DNA from: Ignavibacteriota bacterium
GTDB taxonomy: Bacteria; Bacteroidota; Ignavibacteria; UBA10030; UBA6906
Assembly: GCA_003162635.1 (NCBI GenBank)
Contig: PMNE01000067.1
Location: forward strand, 50,517 to 92,934
Length of the DNA stretch: 42,418 nucleotides
Direction of reading: 5' to 3'
Below, piece after piece: positions 15,700 to 24,890 of the stretch. A model generated the notes under the pieces. It saw nothing but the letters and a program-made list of their open reading frames with translations. It searched no databases and had not been told where the DNA came from. Each line of letters starts with the position of its first letter. Within the stretch, counting starts at the first letter, position 1. Both the position numbers and the translations under genes were made by a program.

Positions 15700-17583
15700 A
15701 TGCGCGTTGGCGACGACAAGATAGAGGAAATCCGCCGGTCGTCCGATATTGTGGACGTGATTGCCGGATTCGTGCAACTGAAGAAGCGGGGGAAGAATTA
15801 CCTCGGTCTCTGTCCCTTTCACCAGGAAAAGACCCCGTCTTTCAATGTGAGCCCGGAAAAGCAGATGTTTCATTGCTTCGGATGCGGGGTGGGTGGAAAT
15901 GTGTTTACGTTCATCATGGAGCACGAGAAGGTCTCCTTCATCGAGGCCGTCCGCACGCTCTCAGACAGAGCCGGCATTCCCCTGCCTGAAAGGGGGGGCG
16001 ATCAGGGGTTGGCAGGGGAAAACGAAGGACTGTACAAGGCCTGTAAAACAGCCGGACTCCGCTTCTACGACAATCTCGTCAATTCGACCGAAGGGCAGTT
16101 GGGGCTCGAATACCTGAAACACCGGGGTTTCTCCGACGCAACGATCAGGAAATTCGGTCTGGGATATTCGCGCAACGCGTGGAATGACATCGTGGAATAT
16201 GCGGCGGGATTGAAGCATGATCTTGCGGAGTATGAAAAGGCCGGGCTCATCATCAAACGGGATGATGGTTCGTCCTTGTATGACCGTTTCCGCGGCAGGG
16301 TGATGTTCCCGATCTTCTCCCCCTCGGGACGGCCGATCGGATTCGGCGCACGGAAGATCCGGGAGGACGACACCGTCCAGGGAAAATACATAAACTCTCC
16401 CGAAACGCCGATCTATAGCAAGAGCCGGAATCTCTACGGGTTGTCCCACTCCAAGGAGGCGATCCGCGAGAGAGGGTTCGCCATCCTCGTTGAGGGGTAC
16501 GCGGACCTCATCTCCGTCTTCCAGGCAGGAATCGAGAACATCGTCGCCTCCAGCGGCACGGCTCTCACGGTGGAGCAGATCCAGTTGATCAGCCGCTATG
16601 CAAAGACCATCGTTCTCGTGTACGATGCCGACTCCGCCGGATCGAAAGCCACGATGCGTGGTGTCGATCTGGTGATCGAAAACGGCCTCGATGTCAAGGT
16701 TGCTGCTCTTCCCCCGGGGGATGATCCCGACTCGTTCGTGCGGAAGAAGGGAGGGGGGGAGTTCACGGCGCTGATCGGGCAGGCGGTCTCTTTTCTGGAG
16801 TTCAAAGCCGAGTCCTTTGTCGCAGAGGGGCTGCTGAAAACGCCGGAGGGAAAGACGCAGGCTGTCCGCTCGCTCGTGGAGATCATCGCAAAAGTGCGGG
16901 ATGAGATCAAGAGGAATTTCTATATCAAGAGCATTGCAGAAAAGTACGACATCTATGAATCGGTCCTCTTCCGCGAGCTGGAGGCGGTCCTCCGGCGGGA
17001 ACATGCCCCCAGGACGTTTCTCAGGCCCCGGGGGAGCGCCGATGCTCCTCTGCGGAGGGGCGATGATTCGCCCTCCCCGCCGGTGCCTCCCTCTCCGGCA
17101 ACGCTGAGCGCCATCGAACGCGACCTCCTCAAGATCATGCTTGAAGCAGGGCCCGACATGGTGAAGTTTGTCTTCCGCCACCTGACGATCGATGTGTTCA
17201 CCCATCCTCTTGCCCGGCAGGTTGCAGAGATCCTTCAACGCGAAACGGGGGAGAACAGGCCATGGAACGTCTCTCTGGTCGTGGACAGGATCGAGGACCC
17301 CGCGTTGAAGCACTTCATTGCCGACGTGACATTCACGAAATATGAGATCAGCAAAGAATGGCAGGGGGTCGAAGAGCCGGATCGGTGGGTCGTGGCGGAG
17401 AAGTCCGTGCTCCGTGCGCTCCTCCGGGACATCGATCGCCGGATCGGGGAGAATTTCGCGCAATTGAAGTCGGCGCAACTTCGCGGAGAAAGTGTCGGGC
17501 CGTTCCAGGCGGAACATCTGCGGCTGGAAGGGGAGAAGAAACGGGTGGAATCGACGAGCCTTCTGGACACGAAGGGGGAATAG
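15700..17583 (+). CDS. dnaG: DNA primase
   Basis: Synthesises the RNA primers for replication, acting with the DnaB helicase. The 627-residue product has the three expected parts: an N-terminal CHC2 zinc finger (Cys38, His41, Cys59, Cys62, in LCPFHQEKTPSF and FHCFGCG); the catalytic core with FGLGYS, SGRPIGFGAR and a TOPRIM fold (VEGYADLISV, then the metal-binding DADSAG); and a C-terminal helicase-interaction region after a Pro-rich linker near residue 450. The length is typical. The ATG at 15700 fits the family N-terminus, and the predicted promoter suggests a leaderless transcript. The TauE/SafE-like gene begins immediately after its stop. No rpoD or rpsU is adjacent, unlike the classical macromolecular-synthesis operon. 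Confidence 0.97.
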   Translation: MRVGDDKIEEIRRSSDIVDVIAGFVQLKKRGKNYLGLCPFHQEKTPSFNVSPEKQMFHCFGCGVGGNVFTFIMEHEKVSFIEAVRTLSDRAGIPLPERGGDQGLAGENEGLYKACKTAGLRFYDNLVNSTEGQLGLEYLKHRGFSDATIRKFGLGYSRNAWNDIVEYAAGLKHDLAEYEKAGLIIKRDDGSSLYDRFRGRVMFPIFSPSGRPIGFGARKIREDDTVQGKYINSPETPIYSKSRNLYGLSHSKEAIRERGFAILVEGYADLISVFQAGIENIVASSGTALTVEQIQLISRYAKTIVLVYDADSAGSKATMRGVDLVIENGLDVKVAALPPGDDPDSFVRKKGGGEFTALIGQAVSFLEFKAESFVAEGLLKTPEGKTQAVRSLVEIIAKVRDEIKRNFYIKSIAEKYDIYESVLFRELEAVLRREHAPRTFLRPRGSADAPLRRGDDSPSPPVPPSPATLSAIERDLLKIMLEAGPDMVKFVFRHLTIDVFTHPLARQVAEILQRETGENRPWNVSLVVDRIEDPALKHFIADVTFTKYEISKEWQGVEEPDRWVVAEKSVLRALLRDIDRRIGENFAQLKSAQLRGESVGPFQAEHLRLEGEKKRVESTSLLDTKGE

Positions 17584-17584
17584 C

Positions 17585-18313
17585 GTGGATCTTTCGCTCG
17601 CATTTCTCGCGGGTGTGTTCGGGAGCATGCATTGCGTCGGCATGTGCGGCGCCATCGTTCTTGCCTATTCCACGGCTGACGGCACGATCCGTCCGTCTGT
17701 TTTCTCCGATCTCCCTTCCCATCTCGTGTACAACGGCGGCCGCGTCCTCTCGTATACTGCGATCGGCGCACTGGCAGGTTTGGTGGGCGGAGTGGTGGAT
17801 CCGGTCCGCGTTGCGGGGACTTGGTTCTCCCTGACGGCGGGAATCGTCATGGTTCTCTCCGCGCTCCTGATGTTCGGAATCGTCCCGCGCATCAATCTGT
17901 GGGAGGGAAGCGGACAAACGTGGCTGCGCCGGCTCCATCTCCAGACGGTGGCGTCTCTTCTTTCACTCCGGACGCTGGAGAGCAAACTGTATGTCGGTCT
18001 CCTGACACCGTTCCTGCCTTGCGGCTTGTTGTATTCGATGTTCCTGCAGGCCGCTGCCACGCGCACGCCGGTCGGCGGGGCCCTCACCATGGCTGTCTTT
18101 GGCGCGGGGATCGTTCCCGCGCTGATTCTCACAGGACTCGTTTCCGCATATGCGGGCATCCGTCTCCGCCACTATGCCACGAGACTTGCAGCGTTCACCA
18201 TCCTCGTGATGGGGCTGACCATGATCATGCGGGGCGCAGGGGTTCCTTTCCCGTTCATGGGAGGGCACCAAGTTCACGTCCATCCCGGAGCAGAAATGCA
18301 TCACTCAATGTGA
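17585..18313 (+). CDS. TauE/SafE-like (cytochrome c biogenesis/sulfite exporter family) membrane protein with His-rich tail
   Basis: Integral membrane protein of 242 residues with about six helices, matching the PF13386-type family often annotated as sulfite exporter TauE/SafE or DsbD-like. The first helix carries GSMHCVGMCGAIV, the HCxGMCG motif typical of the group, and a second half repeats LTPFLPCGLLYS with a conserved Cys. Relatives occur beside copper-handling and cytochrome oxidase assembly genes. The C-terminus ends in a His/Met-rich tail (GGHQVHVHPGAEMHHSM), which suggests metal binding, plausibly copper; this is inference. I chose the GTG at 17585, with AAGGGGG just upstream, over a reading that begins inside dnaG at 17492. 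It follows dnaG by one base and is probably co-transcribed with it. Confidence 0.85.
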   Translation: MDLSLAFLAGVFGSMHCVGMCGAIVLAYSTADGTIRPSVFSDLPSHLVYNGGRVLSYTAIGALAGLVGGVVDPVRVAGTWFSLTAGIVMVLSALLMFGIVPRINLWEGSGQTWLRRLHLQTVASLLSLRTLESKLYVGLLTPFLPCGLLYSMFLQAAATRTPVGGALTMAVFGAGIVPALILTGLVSAYAGIRLRHYATRLAAFTILVMGLTMIMRGAGVPFPFMGGHQVHVHPGAEMHHSM

Positions 18314-18338
18314 GAGATACACCCCAATCCCGGTTTCA

Positions 18339-18367
18339 TTGCAATTGAGACGCTCTTCGGGTATATT
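18339..18367 (+). promoter_or_regulatory. sigma70-like promoter for the glycosyltransferase-led operon
   Basis: TTGCAA (18339-18344), 17 bases, TATATT (18362-18367), the same hexamers as before plsY. Predicted start near 18374. It would drive the long gene run that follows. Confidence 0.65.
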
Positions 18368-18400
18368 TTGCCAATCGCGACATCGCAAAAATGGTGCCTG

Positions 18401-19474
18401 TTGCCAGATTTTTCACGCATATTGATTGTTCGTACAGACCGGCTTGGCGATGTCGTCCTGACCCTTCCGCTCCTCCCGATCCTCCGTCAACAATTTCCCC
18501 GGGCCTTCCTCGCTATGCTGGTCGGACGCTATGCCGGCGGGATCGTTGAAGGGAATCCCTCTGTGAATGATATTCTGTGGTACGACGACGACGGGGGCGT
18601 ACCGGTTGCATTTGGTGCAATGCTGCATACCCTGCGCCTGATGCGTTTTGACGCGTGCGTCGTTGTGCATCCGACCGCCCGGCTTGCCCTGCTGATGTTT
18701 CTTGCCGGCATACCCGTCCGGGTCGGTTCAGGATACCGATGGTATTCGCTCCTGTTTTCACAAAGGGTCTTCACGCACCGCAAGACTGCCGAACGTCACG
18801 AGTTGGAGTACAACATCGAACTCCTTGCAAGGCTTGGCTGCCCCATCCCGGAGGAGATCAAACCTGAATTTGCGATCACCATCGGGAAGGATTCGTCGGA
18901 CCATGTTGCCGGCCTGCTGGCGAAGAGAGGGATCGCTCCGGGAGAGCACTATGCCGTGATCCATCCCGGGAGCGGCGGATCGTCCCGGGAATGGCCGCAG
19001 GAACGGTTGGGGGATCTGGCCCGCGTCCTCCTTCGCGACCACGTGAAGTATGTTGTGGTGACCGGCACTGCGCGGGAAGCCGATCGGGTCGCAGCGGTCG
19101 TCCGCCACGCGGGGAAAAATGCCGTCGGGATGGCTGGGGAACTCTCCCTGAAAGATCTTGCCGCCCTCATCAGCCGTTCTGACCTGTTCGTGTCGAATTC
19201 CACCGGGCCGCTGCACGTCGCCGTGGCCGTGGGTGCTCCTGTGGTCTGTTTTTATCCTCAGTTGCCGGTCATGGGGCCCCGCCGTTGGGGCCCGTACACG
19301 AAAAATGCCAGGGTGCTTGTTCCACGAATGCCCGTGGATTGTTCAGCATGTGAAGGAAAAAAAGGTCCGTGCTCCTGCATGGCGAGCATTTCCGTCGAGG
19401 AGGCCGCAGCCGCGGCGGCGGATCTTCTCGCGTCCCAGAATCCAACAACCCGTCGCACCTCGTATGCCTCGTAA
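18401..19474 (+). CDS. glycosyltransferase family 9 protein, ADP-heptose:LPS heptosyltransferase-like
   Basis: Cytoplasmic GT9 enzyme that transfers heptose (or a related sugar) from a nucleotide donor to the LPS core. The N-terminal domain opens with ILIVRTDRLGDVVLTLPLL, the acceptor-side signature with the catalytic Asp; the C-terminal GT-B domain has IHPGSGGSSREWP and SNSTGPLHVAVAVGAP, which bind the donor. The end carries a cysteine cluster (VDCSACEGKKGPCSC), seen in several relatives. Length is about 357 residues. The start is uncertain: a TTG at 18368 lies inside the predicted -10 and could not be in the transcript, so the TTG at 18401 is preferred. The last 11 bases overlap the next gene, starting a chain of tightly linked envelope genes. 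Confidence 0.88.
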   Translation: MPDFSRILIVRTDRLGDVVLTLPLLPILRQQFPRAFLAMLVGRYAGGIVEGNPSVNDILWYDDDGGVPVAFGAMLHTLRLMRFDACVVVHPTARLALLMFLAGIPVRVGSGYRWYSLLFSQRVFTHRKTAERHELEYNIELLARLGCPIPEEIKPEFAITIGKDSSDHVAGLLAKRGIAPGEHYAVIHPGSGGSSREWPQERLGDLARVLLRDHVKYVVVTGTAREADRVAAVVRHAGKNAVGMAGELSLKDLAALISRSDLFVSNSTGPLHVAVAVGAPVVCFYPQLPVMGPRRWGPYTKNARVLVPRMPVDCSACEGKKGPCSCMASISVEEAAAAAADLLASQNPTTRRTSYAS

Positions 19475-20381
19475 CCTGAAACGACCCCCGCGACTGATGC
19501 TCCTAGCGTTCGTTGCCTGCTTTTCTCTTTTCGGAGGTGGAACGACATTCCACCGGAATTCACCCCCCGATCCGGGGACAGCGGCGCGCGAGGATCGCGG
19601 AGGTTCACCTCGTGCCGCCGATGACTCGACGGTAAGGGCGAAGGGCCGGGATGGAACTTCTTCCGCGCCGCTGCGACAGGTCAGGAATGACGCCTTCGCC
19701 GTCGGAGAACGGCTGATGTTCAATGTGAACTACGGCTATGTGACCGCCGGCGAAGCGGTTCTCGCCATCCCTGCCGAAGATACCGTGGCGGGACACCGGT
19801 GCTTCCGGGTGGAATTCCTGGTCAGTTCCCTTCCGAGTTTTTCCTGGATCTACAAGGTGGAGGACAGGTATCTGACGTTCATCGACATGCAGACGATCGC
19901 GCCGTGGAGGTTTGAGCAGCACGTGCGGGAAGGACATTACCAGAGGGACTACGTCGCGCAATTTGATCAGGTGAAGCATGTTGCCCTTACCGCGAAGGGA
20001 AGTTATGAGGTGCCGCCGTATGTGCACGACATTCTTTCCGCGTTCTACTATGTGAGGACGGTGGATCTGAGTGGCATGAAAGTCGGTGATGCGATGACGA
20101 TGTCCAACTTCTACGGCGAGAAAGATTATGAGCTCGCTGTGAAGTTTCTGGGGAGACAGGACCTGGAGGTGGCGGCGGGTACATTCCACACGGTCGTGGT
20201 CGAACCGTTGGTGAAGGAGGGGGGGCTGTTCAAGAGCGAGGGCCGCATCGTCGTGTGGCTTACCGACGATGAGCGGAGGATGCCCATCCGGGTGAATGCC
20301 AAGGTCCTCATCGGATCGATCGACACCGAGTTGAAATCGTATACGGGCCTGAACGGACCGGTACACGCGAGGGTAAAATGA
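19464..20381 (+). CDS. DUF3108 exported protein
   Basis: A 305-residue protein of the DUF3108 family, found in envelope-associated operons of Gram-negative bacteria; the molecular function is not established. It starts with a basic N-terminus and a hydrophobic segment (LMLLAFVACFSLF) that fits a signal peptide, or a lipoprotein signal if the Cys is modified, although the box is imperfect. A disordered Arg/Ser/Pro-rich linker runs to about residue 75. The folded domain begins at FAVGERLMFNVNYGYVTAGEA and continues in beta-rich segments, including VSSLPSFSWIYKVEDRYLTF and EGRIVVWLTDDERRMPIRV. Its ATG at 19464 overlaps the glycosyltransferase stop and its TGA overlaps the start of the protease gene (ATGA), so it is co-translated with both. 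Confidence 0.85.
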   Translation: MPRNLKRPPRLMLLAFVACFSLFGGGTTFHRNSPPDPGTAAREDRGGSPRAADDSTVRAKGRDGTSSAPLRQVRNDAFAVGERLMFNVNYGYVTAGEAVLAIPAEDTVAGHRCFRVEFLVSSLPSFSWIYKVEDRYLTFIDMQTIAPWRFEQHVREGHYQRDYVAQFDQVKHVALTAKGSYEVPPYVHDILSAFYYVRTVDLSGMKVGDAMTMSNFYGEKDYELAVKFLGRQDLEVAAGTFHTVVVEPLVKEGGLFKSEGRIVVWLTDDERRMPIRVNAKVLIGSIDTELKSYTGLNGPVHARVK

Positions 20382-21289
20382 CCGTTCCGGTTTCCCCTCC
20401 CGGGGTGCGGCCGCCGTTTCTTCAGCGGCTGTCCCCTGTGGCCTTTGCCCTCGCGGCTTTGTTGCTGATCTTCTTCCTCTATCAGCTTGTCGGCGGCGTC
20501 ATAACGCTGGTGCTTGCGCACGGCCGGTTCACGCCGGAAAACGTCGATCTCGTCCGATGGGCGACGGGCATCGGGGAGATCGCCTTCATCCTTCTCCCAA
20601 CCCTCTGGCTTACGCGAAAGAGATACGGCACGCTCCGGGAGCCGCTCAGAGTCCACATCCCCGAGGTGAAAGAGCTCGCCGTCACGATGGTTGCGGTGTT
20701 TGCCCTGCAGCAAATCCTCCAGACATACATGGTCCTTCAGGATTCCATCCCTGTTCCGGGAGGAGTGCAGAAGATCGTGAATGAGATGAAGGATATGATG
20801 GATGAGACGTATCGATTGCTTGCCACGGCTCACACGCCGGCGGAGTTCCTCTCGGTTGTCCTGATCGTTGCTCTCATTCCCGCGGTATCGGAGGAGATGC
20901 TGTTTCGCGGGCTCGTCCAGCGGAGCTTTGAAGATGCCTGGGGAGGAATACGAGGTGCTGTGGCGGCCGGGGTGATCTTCGGGGCGTATCACCTGAACCC
21001 TTTCGCCATCGTCCCCCTCGTGGCCCTCGGAGTCTATTTTGGATTTATCGTCTATCGGTCCGGGAATATCACCGTCGCTGTTTCGGCCCACTTCTTCAAC
21101 AACTTTGTGGCTTGCGCGGCTGCGTACCTTGCGCTTGACGAGGACTTCCTCGTGGTGGCACCTTCCGCCCGCCCCACCCCGACACTGGTCGCGCTGAACT
21201 TCATGTGCGCCTCGGTGGTTTTTCTGGCAGCGACTTTGTACTTTGTCCACATTACCGGTCACGAAGGGCACGAAGAGGACCTATTCTGA
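20378..21289 (+). CDS. CPBP-family intramembrane metalloprotease (CAAX protease/Abi-like)
   Basis: Polytopic membrane protein of 303 residues with the three motifs of the CPBP family (PF02517): SEEMLFRG with Glu172, Glu173 and Arg177; FGAYH ending at His205; and HFFNN with His238 and Asn242. These form the intramembrane metal site. Eukaryotic relatives cleave prenylated CAAX proteins; bacterial ones have varied roles, including bacteriocin immunity, and substrates are mostly unknown. About eight membrane segments are visible, and a charged C-terminus (HEGHEEDLF) ends the protein. The ATG overlaps the stop of the DUF3108 gene by four bases, and cdsA follows 10 bases later, so an envelope role is likely but not shown. 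Confidence 0.9.
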   Translation: MTVPVSPPGVRPPFLQRLSPVAFALAALLLIFFLYQLVGGVITLVLAHGRFTPENVDLVRWATGIGEIAFILLPTLWLTRKRYGTLREPLRVHIPEVKELAVTMVAVFALQQILQTYMVLQDSIPVPGGVQKIVNEMKDMMDETYRLLATAHTPAEFLSVVLIVALIPAVSEEMLFRGLVQRSFEDAWGGIRGAVAAGVIFGAYHLNPFAIVPLVALGVYFGFIVYRSGNITVAVSAHFFNNFVACAAAYLALDEDFLVVAPSARPTPTLVALNFMCASVVFLAATLYFVHITGHEGHEEDLF

Positions 21290-21299
21290 AGATGAAGCC

Positions 21300-22244
21300 G
21301 TGAGCAATCTCACTATCCGCGTTCTGGTCGCCGTCGTGGGGATTCCTGTCCTCCTCCTGGCAGCGATGGCCGGGGGATTTGCGTTCTACGGGTTCGCTCT
21401 GCTGGCGGCCTTGCTGGCACTGCGCGAGTTCTATGCGCTTGCCCGCGCGAAAGGGACTTCGCCGCAAACCGTCACCGGCATGATCTTCGCAGGAAGCATC
21501 GTCACGGTCTTCCTGTATTTCAAGGTGCGGTTTCTTGTGGTGGGTGGCTTGCTGGAGCGGGGGATCAGTGTCCCGTTCCCGACGATGTCCCAGTCGTTCC
21601 TGATACTCTTCCTTGTCTTCATTCCTCTCGTCCTCCTGTGCGAGCTCTTCCGGAACCGGCCATCGGCGCTCGTCAACGTGTCGGTGACGTTCTTCGGGGC
21701 GGCTGCCATGGGCCTCTTCTTCGGATCGCTGGTGGGGCTGCGGGAATTGTTTATTCCGGAAGACTTTCCGGTGCAACAGTATTTCGGCGTGCAGGGAGCG
21801 GTGGCTCCGGATCAGGTCGCAGGGACGCTTCGTCTGTGGGGAGGGTGGATGGTGATCTCCCTCTTTGCATCGGTGTGGGTCTGCGATTCGGCGGCGTATT
21901 TTGCGGGACGCGCATGGGGAAGGCATAAGCTCTTTGAACGCGTCAGTCCGCACAAGACATGGGAGGGTGCCTGTGCCGGCTTTTTCTTTGCCGTCCTTGC
22001 CTTTGTGGTCGCGCGTGGACTCGTCCTCCCATTTCTCCCCGTGAGCGGCGCGGTGATCTGCGGAATCCTGGTCGGCCTTTTTGGCCAGATGGGGGATCTC
22101 GCGGAATCGCTCCTGAAGCGGGATGCCGGGGTCAAGGACTCTTCCTCGCTGATCCCCGGTCATGGAGGCGTGATGGACAGATTTGACAGTTTGATGTTCG
22201 TATCCCCCCTGGTGTTTCTGTATCTTGATTTCATCCTGTTCTGA
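21300..22244 (+). CDS. cdsA: phosphatidate cytidylyltransferase (CDP-diacylglycerol synthase)
   Basis: Inner-membrane enzyme that condenses CTP with phosphatidic acid to CDP-diacylglycerol, the branch point of phospholipid synthesis. The 314-residue protein has about eight membrane helices and the family signature near the C-terminus: SLLKRDAGVKDSSSLIPGHG followed by GVMDRFDSL, with the catalytic aspartates. WVCDSAAYFAGRAWGRHK and SPHKTWEG upstream are also typical. The GTG at 21300 is preferred, since a longer reading to 21243 would overlap the protease by 47 bases. plsY and gpsA, earlier steps of the same pathway, lie at the left end of the window but in a separate unit. Confidence 0.95.
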   Translation: MSNLTIRVLVAVVGIPVLLLAAMAGGFAFYGFALLAALLALREFYALARAKGTSPQTVTGMIFAGSIVTVFLYFKVRFLVVGGLLERGISVPFPTMSQSFLILFLVFIPLVLLCELFRNRPSALVNVSVTFFGAAAMGLFFGSLVGLRELFIPEDFPVQQYFGVQGAVAPDQVAGTLRLWGGWMVISLFASVWVCDSAAYFAGRAWGRHKLFERVSPHKTWEGACAGFFFAVLAFVVARGLVLPFLPVSGAVICGILVGLFGQMGDLAESLLKRDAGVKDSSSLIPGHGGVMDRFDSLMFVSPLVFLYLDFILF

Positions 22245-22254
22245 TTGAGGCGGC

Positions 22255-23550
22255 ATGACGGCGAGCGGGGGCAGACAGAAGGTTCATATCGTGACGATGG
22301 GATGCTCGAAGAACGTCGTCGATTCGGAGAAGCTCATGGCACAGCTCCGGTTGAACGATTTCGAGCTGGCCGACTCGATCGAGCAGGCCGATATCGCCGT
22401 CATCAATACCTGCGGTTTCATCGAGGCAGCGAAAGAGGAGTCGATCGACGCGATCGTCGATACGGTCCGCCGCAAAGGGAAAGGAGAACTCCGGAAGGTC
22501 TATGCCGTGGGATGCCTGACGGAGCGCTACCGGACCGCTCTTGCGAAAGAACTTCCCGAGGTCGATGCCTTCTTCGGGTCCAACGACCCCGGTTCCCTTT
22601 TGCGTGAACTCGGTGCCGAGGAGAAGAAGGAACTGCTGGGGGAACGGGTTCTGACGACTCCTCCGCATTACGCCTATATGAAGATCTCCGAGGGATGCGA
22701 TCGCCCCTGTTCTTTCTGCGCCATTCCCTCCATGCGCGGCAGGCACGTCAGCAGGCCGATGGATGAGATCGTCCGGGAGGCGGAGGTGCTTGCAGCGCGG
22801 GGCGTCAAGGAACTCATGGTGATCGGGCAGGATACGACCATGTACGGACTTGATCTCTACGGCGACCGCCGGCTCGGTCTGCTGCTGGGACGCCTCGCCG
22901 ATATCCCCGGCATTGCCTGGGTGCGGCTTCTCTACGCATATCCGTCGCATTTTCCCCTCGACGTTGCGGAAGTCATCGCCGGACATCCCAGGATCTGCAA
23001 GTATCTCGATATCCCCGTCCAGCATGTCGCCGACCGCGTTCTGCAATCGATGCGGCGCGGCATCACGCGACGCGCCATGCTCAACCTCCTTGAGACCATC
23101 ACGACGAAAGTCCCGGGGATCGCCCTCCGGACAACGCTCATTGTGGGTTACCCTGAAGAAGGGGAGGCCGAGTTCCGCGAATTGCTCGGCTTTGTGAAGG
23201 CCGCGCGTTTTGCCCGTCTGGGGGTTTTTGGCTACTCGCAGGAGGAGGGAACGGCGGCCTCTGCCCTCGGCGATCCGATCCCTCAGGCGGAAAAAGAGCG
23301 CCGCCGTGCCGCGATCATGGAGGCCCAGCGGGAGATCTCCCGCGAACGGAACGAGCAATCGATTGGGACGCGACGCAGGGTGCTCATCGACAGGGAAGAG
23401 GGAGGGTTTCTTGTCGGCCGGACGGAACACGATGCGCCGGAAATCGATAATGAAGTATTTGTTACCCCGAATGGCGTGTCTGCTCCGGGCGATTTCCTCG
23501 ATGTGGAAATCACCGATGCTACCGAGTATGATCTGTATGGGAGGGCTTGA
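22255..23550 (+). CDS. rimO: ribosomal protein S12 methylthiotransferase RimO
   Basis: Radical SAM methylthiotransferase that adds a methylthio group to the conserved aspartate of ribosomal protein S12. The 431-residue product has the three domains: an N-terminal MTTase domain with Cys17 (MGCSKN), Cys53 (NTCGF) and a third Cys in AVGC holding the auxiliary cluster; a radical SAM barrel with CDRPCSFC (Cys148, Cys152, Cys155); and a C-terminal TRAM domain ending in VEITDATEYDLYGR. SKNVVDSE and IPSMRGRHVSRP are RimO-type rather than MiaB-type. It lies 10 bases after cdsA, and its stop precedes the next start by two bases. Confidence 0.96.
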   Translation: MTASGGRQKVHIVTMGCSKNVVDSEKLMAQLRLNDFELADSIEQADIAVINTCGFIEAAKEESIDAIVDTVRRKGKGELRKVYAVGCLTERYRTALAKELPEVDAFFGSNDPGSLLRELGAEEKKELLGERVLTTPPHYAYMKISEGCDRPCSFCAIPSMRGRHVSRPMDEIVREAEVLAARGVKELMVIGQDTTMYGLDLYGDRRLGLLLGRLADIPGIAWVRLLYAYPSHFPLDVAEVIAGHPRICKYLDIPVQHVADRVLQSMRRGITRRAMLNLLETITTKVPGIALRTTLIVGYPEEGEAEFRELLGFVKAARFARLGVFGYSQEEGTAASALGDPIPQAEKERRRAAIMEAQREISRERNEQSIGTRRRVLIDREEGGFLVGRTEHDAPEIDNEVFVTPNGVSAPGDFLDVEITDATEYDLYGRA

Positions 23551-23552
23551 CC

Positions 23553-24863
23553 ATGGACCGCCATGCGTCGATTGGTGCAGTGGTGTGTTCGATGCTTCTG
23601 GCCTCAGCCGGGGCATGGAGCCAGGTGGAGTATCACCGCGCGGCGCCGGATGATCACTCGGAAACCTTGTTCCTGGAACCCCTCGCATTTGCGGCCTCGG
23701 ACAGCGGAGGATGCCGCCTGGATGTGTATGTCCAGGTCGGGTATGACAACCTCACCTTCGTCGCAGAAGACGGCCGGTACAGCGCTCATTATGAACTGAC
23801 GATCGTCCTCAGCGACTCGTCGGGCAGCTCCGTGTCGGAGAAGACCTGGAACGAACAAATCAAAGATATCAGCTTTGATGAATCTGTCTCGTCGACGGCG
23901 TACGTCCTCCATCAATATTCGTTCGCGATCAAACCGGGAAAGTACACGGTGACCTGCCTCGTCGGGGATCTGGAGGCGAAGACGACGAGGAAGGCCGTAC
24001 GGACCTGTCTCGTGCGCGATTTTGCCACGGCACAGGTTGCGATGAGCGACATCATGCTCCTCTCCCGCGTTACTTTCAACGGCCAGAAACGCACCATCGC
24101 CCCCAGCGTTTCCCCCAACGTCGGGAATATCCCCGAATCGTTCAACATCTTCTTCCAGGTGTACAACAGGGGGAGCCGGGACAGCCTGCGGTTCAAGGCC
24201 TTCGTCTATAACGCACAAGAACAGGTGGTGCTCCAAACGGACACCGTCCAGCAGGTGCAACCGGGGAAAAACGACATCTTCCTCCGGGTGCCTCACACAT
24301 CCCTTTCACTGGGGGATTATGCGCTTTCCGTCCGGGCCTACAGGACCGGCATGACACATGGACCGGCCGACCCGTCCCTCGCAGTGTCCAACAAAGGCTT
24401 CATCGTCCGGTGGCGCGGGATGCCGCGCAGCTTGAAAGATATCGACACAGCCATCGATCAACTCCAGTATATTGCCAGCAGCCCGGAGCTCGATGAGATG
24501 AAGAATGCCGAGACGATCGAGGCGAAACAAAAGCTCTTCCTTGATTTCTGGAAGAAGCGGGACCCCAATCCCAATACGCCCCGCAACGAAAAGATGGAGA
24601 TGTACTACGCACGGGTCGACTACGCAAACAAGCATTTTGCCAAATATCGCGAAGGGTGGAAGACCGATATGGGAATGGTGTTCATTATGCTGGGTCCTCC
24701 CAGCAGCGTGGATCGCCACCCGTTTGAGGTTGATTCCAAGCCCTATGAAACCTGGTCGTATTTTGATCTGAACTATCGCTATGCTTTTGTGGACGATACC
24801 GGATTCGGCGACTTTCGCCTCGTGACACCCCTCTGGGAAGTGTATAGCCGCCGCCGGCTGTGA
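23553..24863 (+). CDS. GWxTD domain-containing secreted protein
   Basis: A 436-residue exported protein with an N-terminal signal peptide (VVCSMLLASAGAWSQ) and a C-terminal GWxTD domain. The naming motif is GWKTDMGMVFIMLGPP, with Gly368-Asp372, followed by PYETWSYFDLNYRYAF. The middle is predicted beta-rich, possibly a sandwich fold. GWxTD proteins are typical of the FCB group, including Chlorobi and Ignavibacteria, and their function is not established. The ATG at 23553 is preceded by GGGAGG, which lies within the rimO end; a TTG six bases upstream is less likely. It is followed 27 bases later by the Omp85 gene, so a role at the periplasm or outer membrane is plausible. It is the best clue in the window to the host phylum. 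Confidence 0.9.
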   Translation: MDRHASIGAVVCSMLLASAGAWSQVEYHRAAPDDHSETLFLEPLAFAASDSGGCRLDVYVQVGYDNLTFVAEDGRYSAHYELTIVLSDSSGSSVSEKTWNEQIKDISFDESVSSTAYVLHQYSFAIKPGKYTVTCLVGDLEAKTTRKAVRTCLVRDFATAQVAMSDIMLLSRVTFNGQKRTIAPSVSPNVGNIPESFNIFFQVYNRGSRDSLRFKAFVYNAQEQVVLQTDTVQQVQPGKNDIFLRVPHTSLSLGDYALSVRAYRTGMTHGPADPSLAVSNKGFIVRWRGMPRSLKDIDTAIDQLQYIASSPELDEMKNAETIEAKQKLFLDFWKKRDPNPNTPRNEKMEMYYARVDYANKHFAKYREGWKTDMGMVFIMLGPPSSVDRHPFEVDSKPYETWSYFDLNYRYAFVDDTGFGDFRLVTPLWEVYSRRRL

Positions 24864-24890
24864 TTCACGCGGCGATGACGACGTGAGCAC

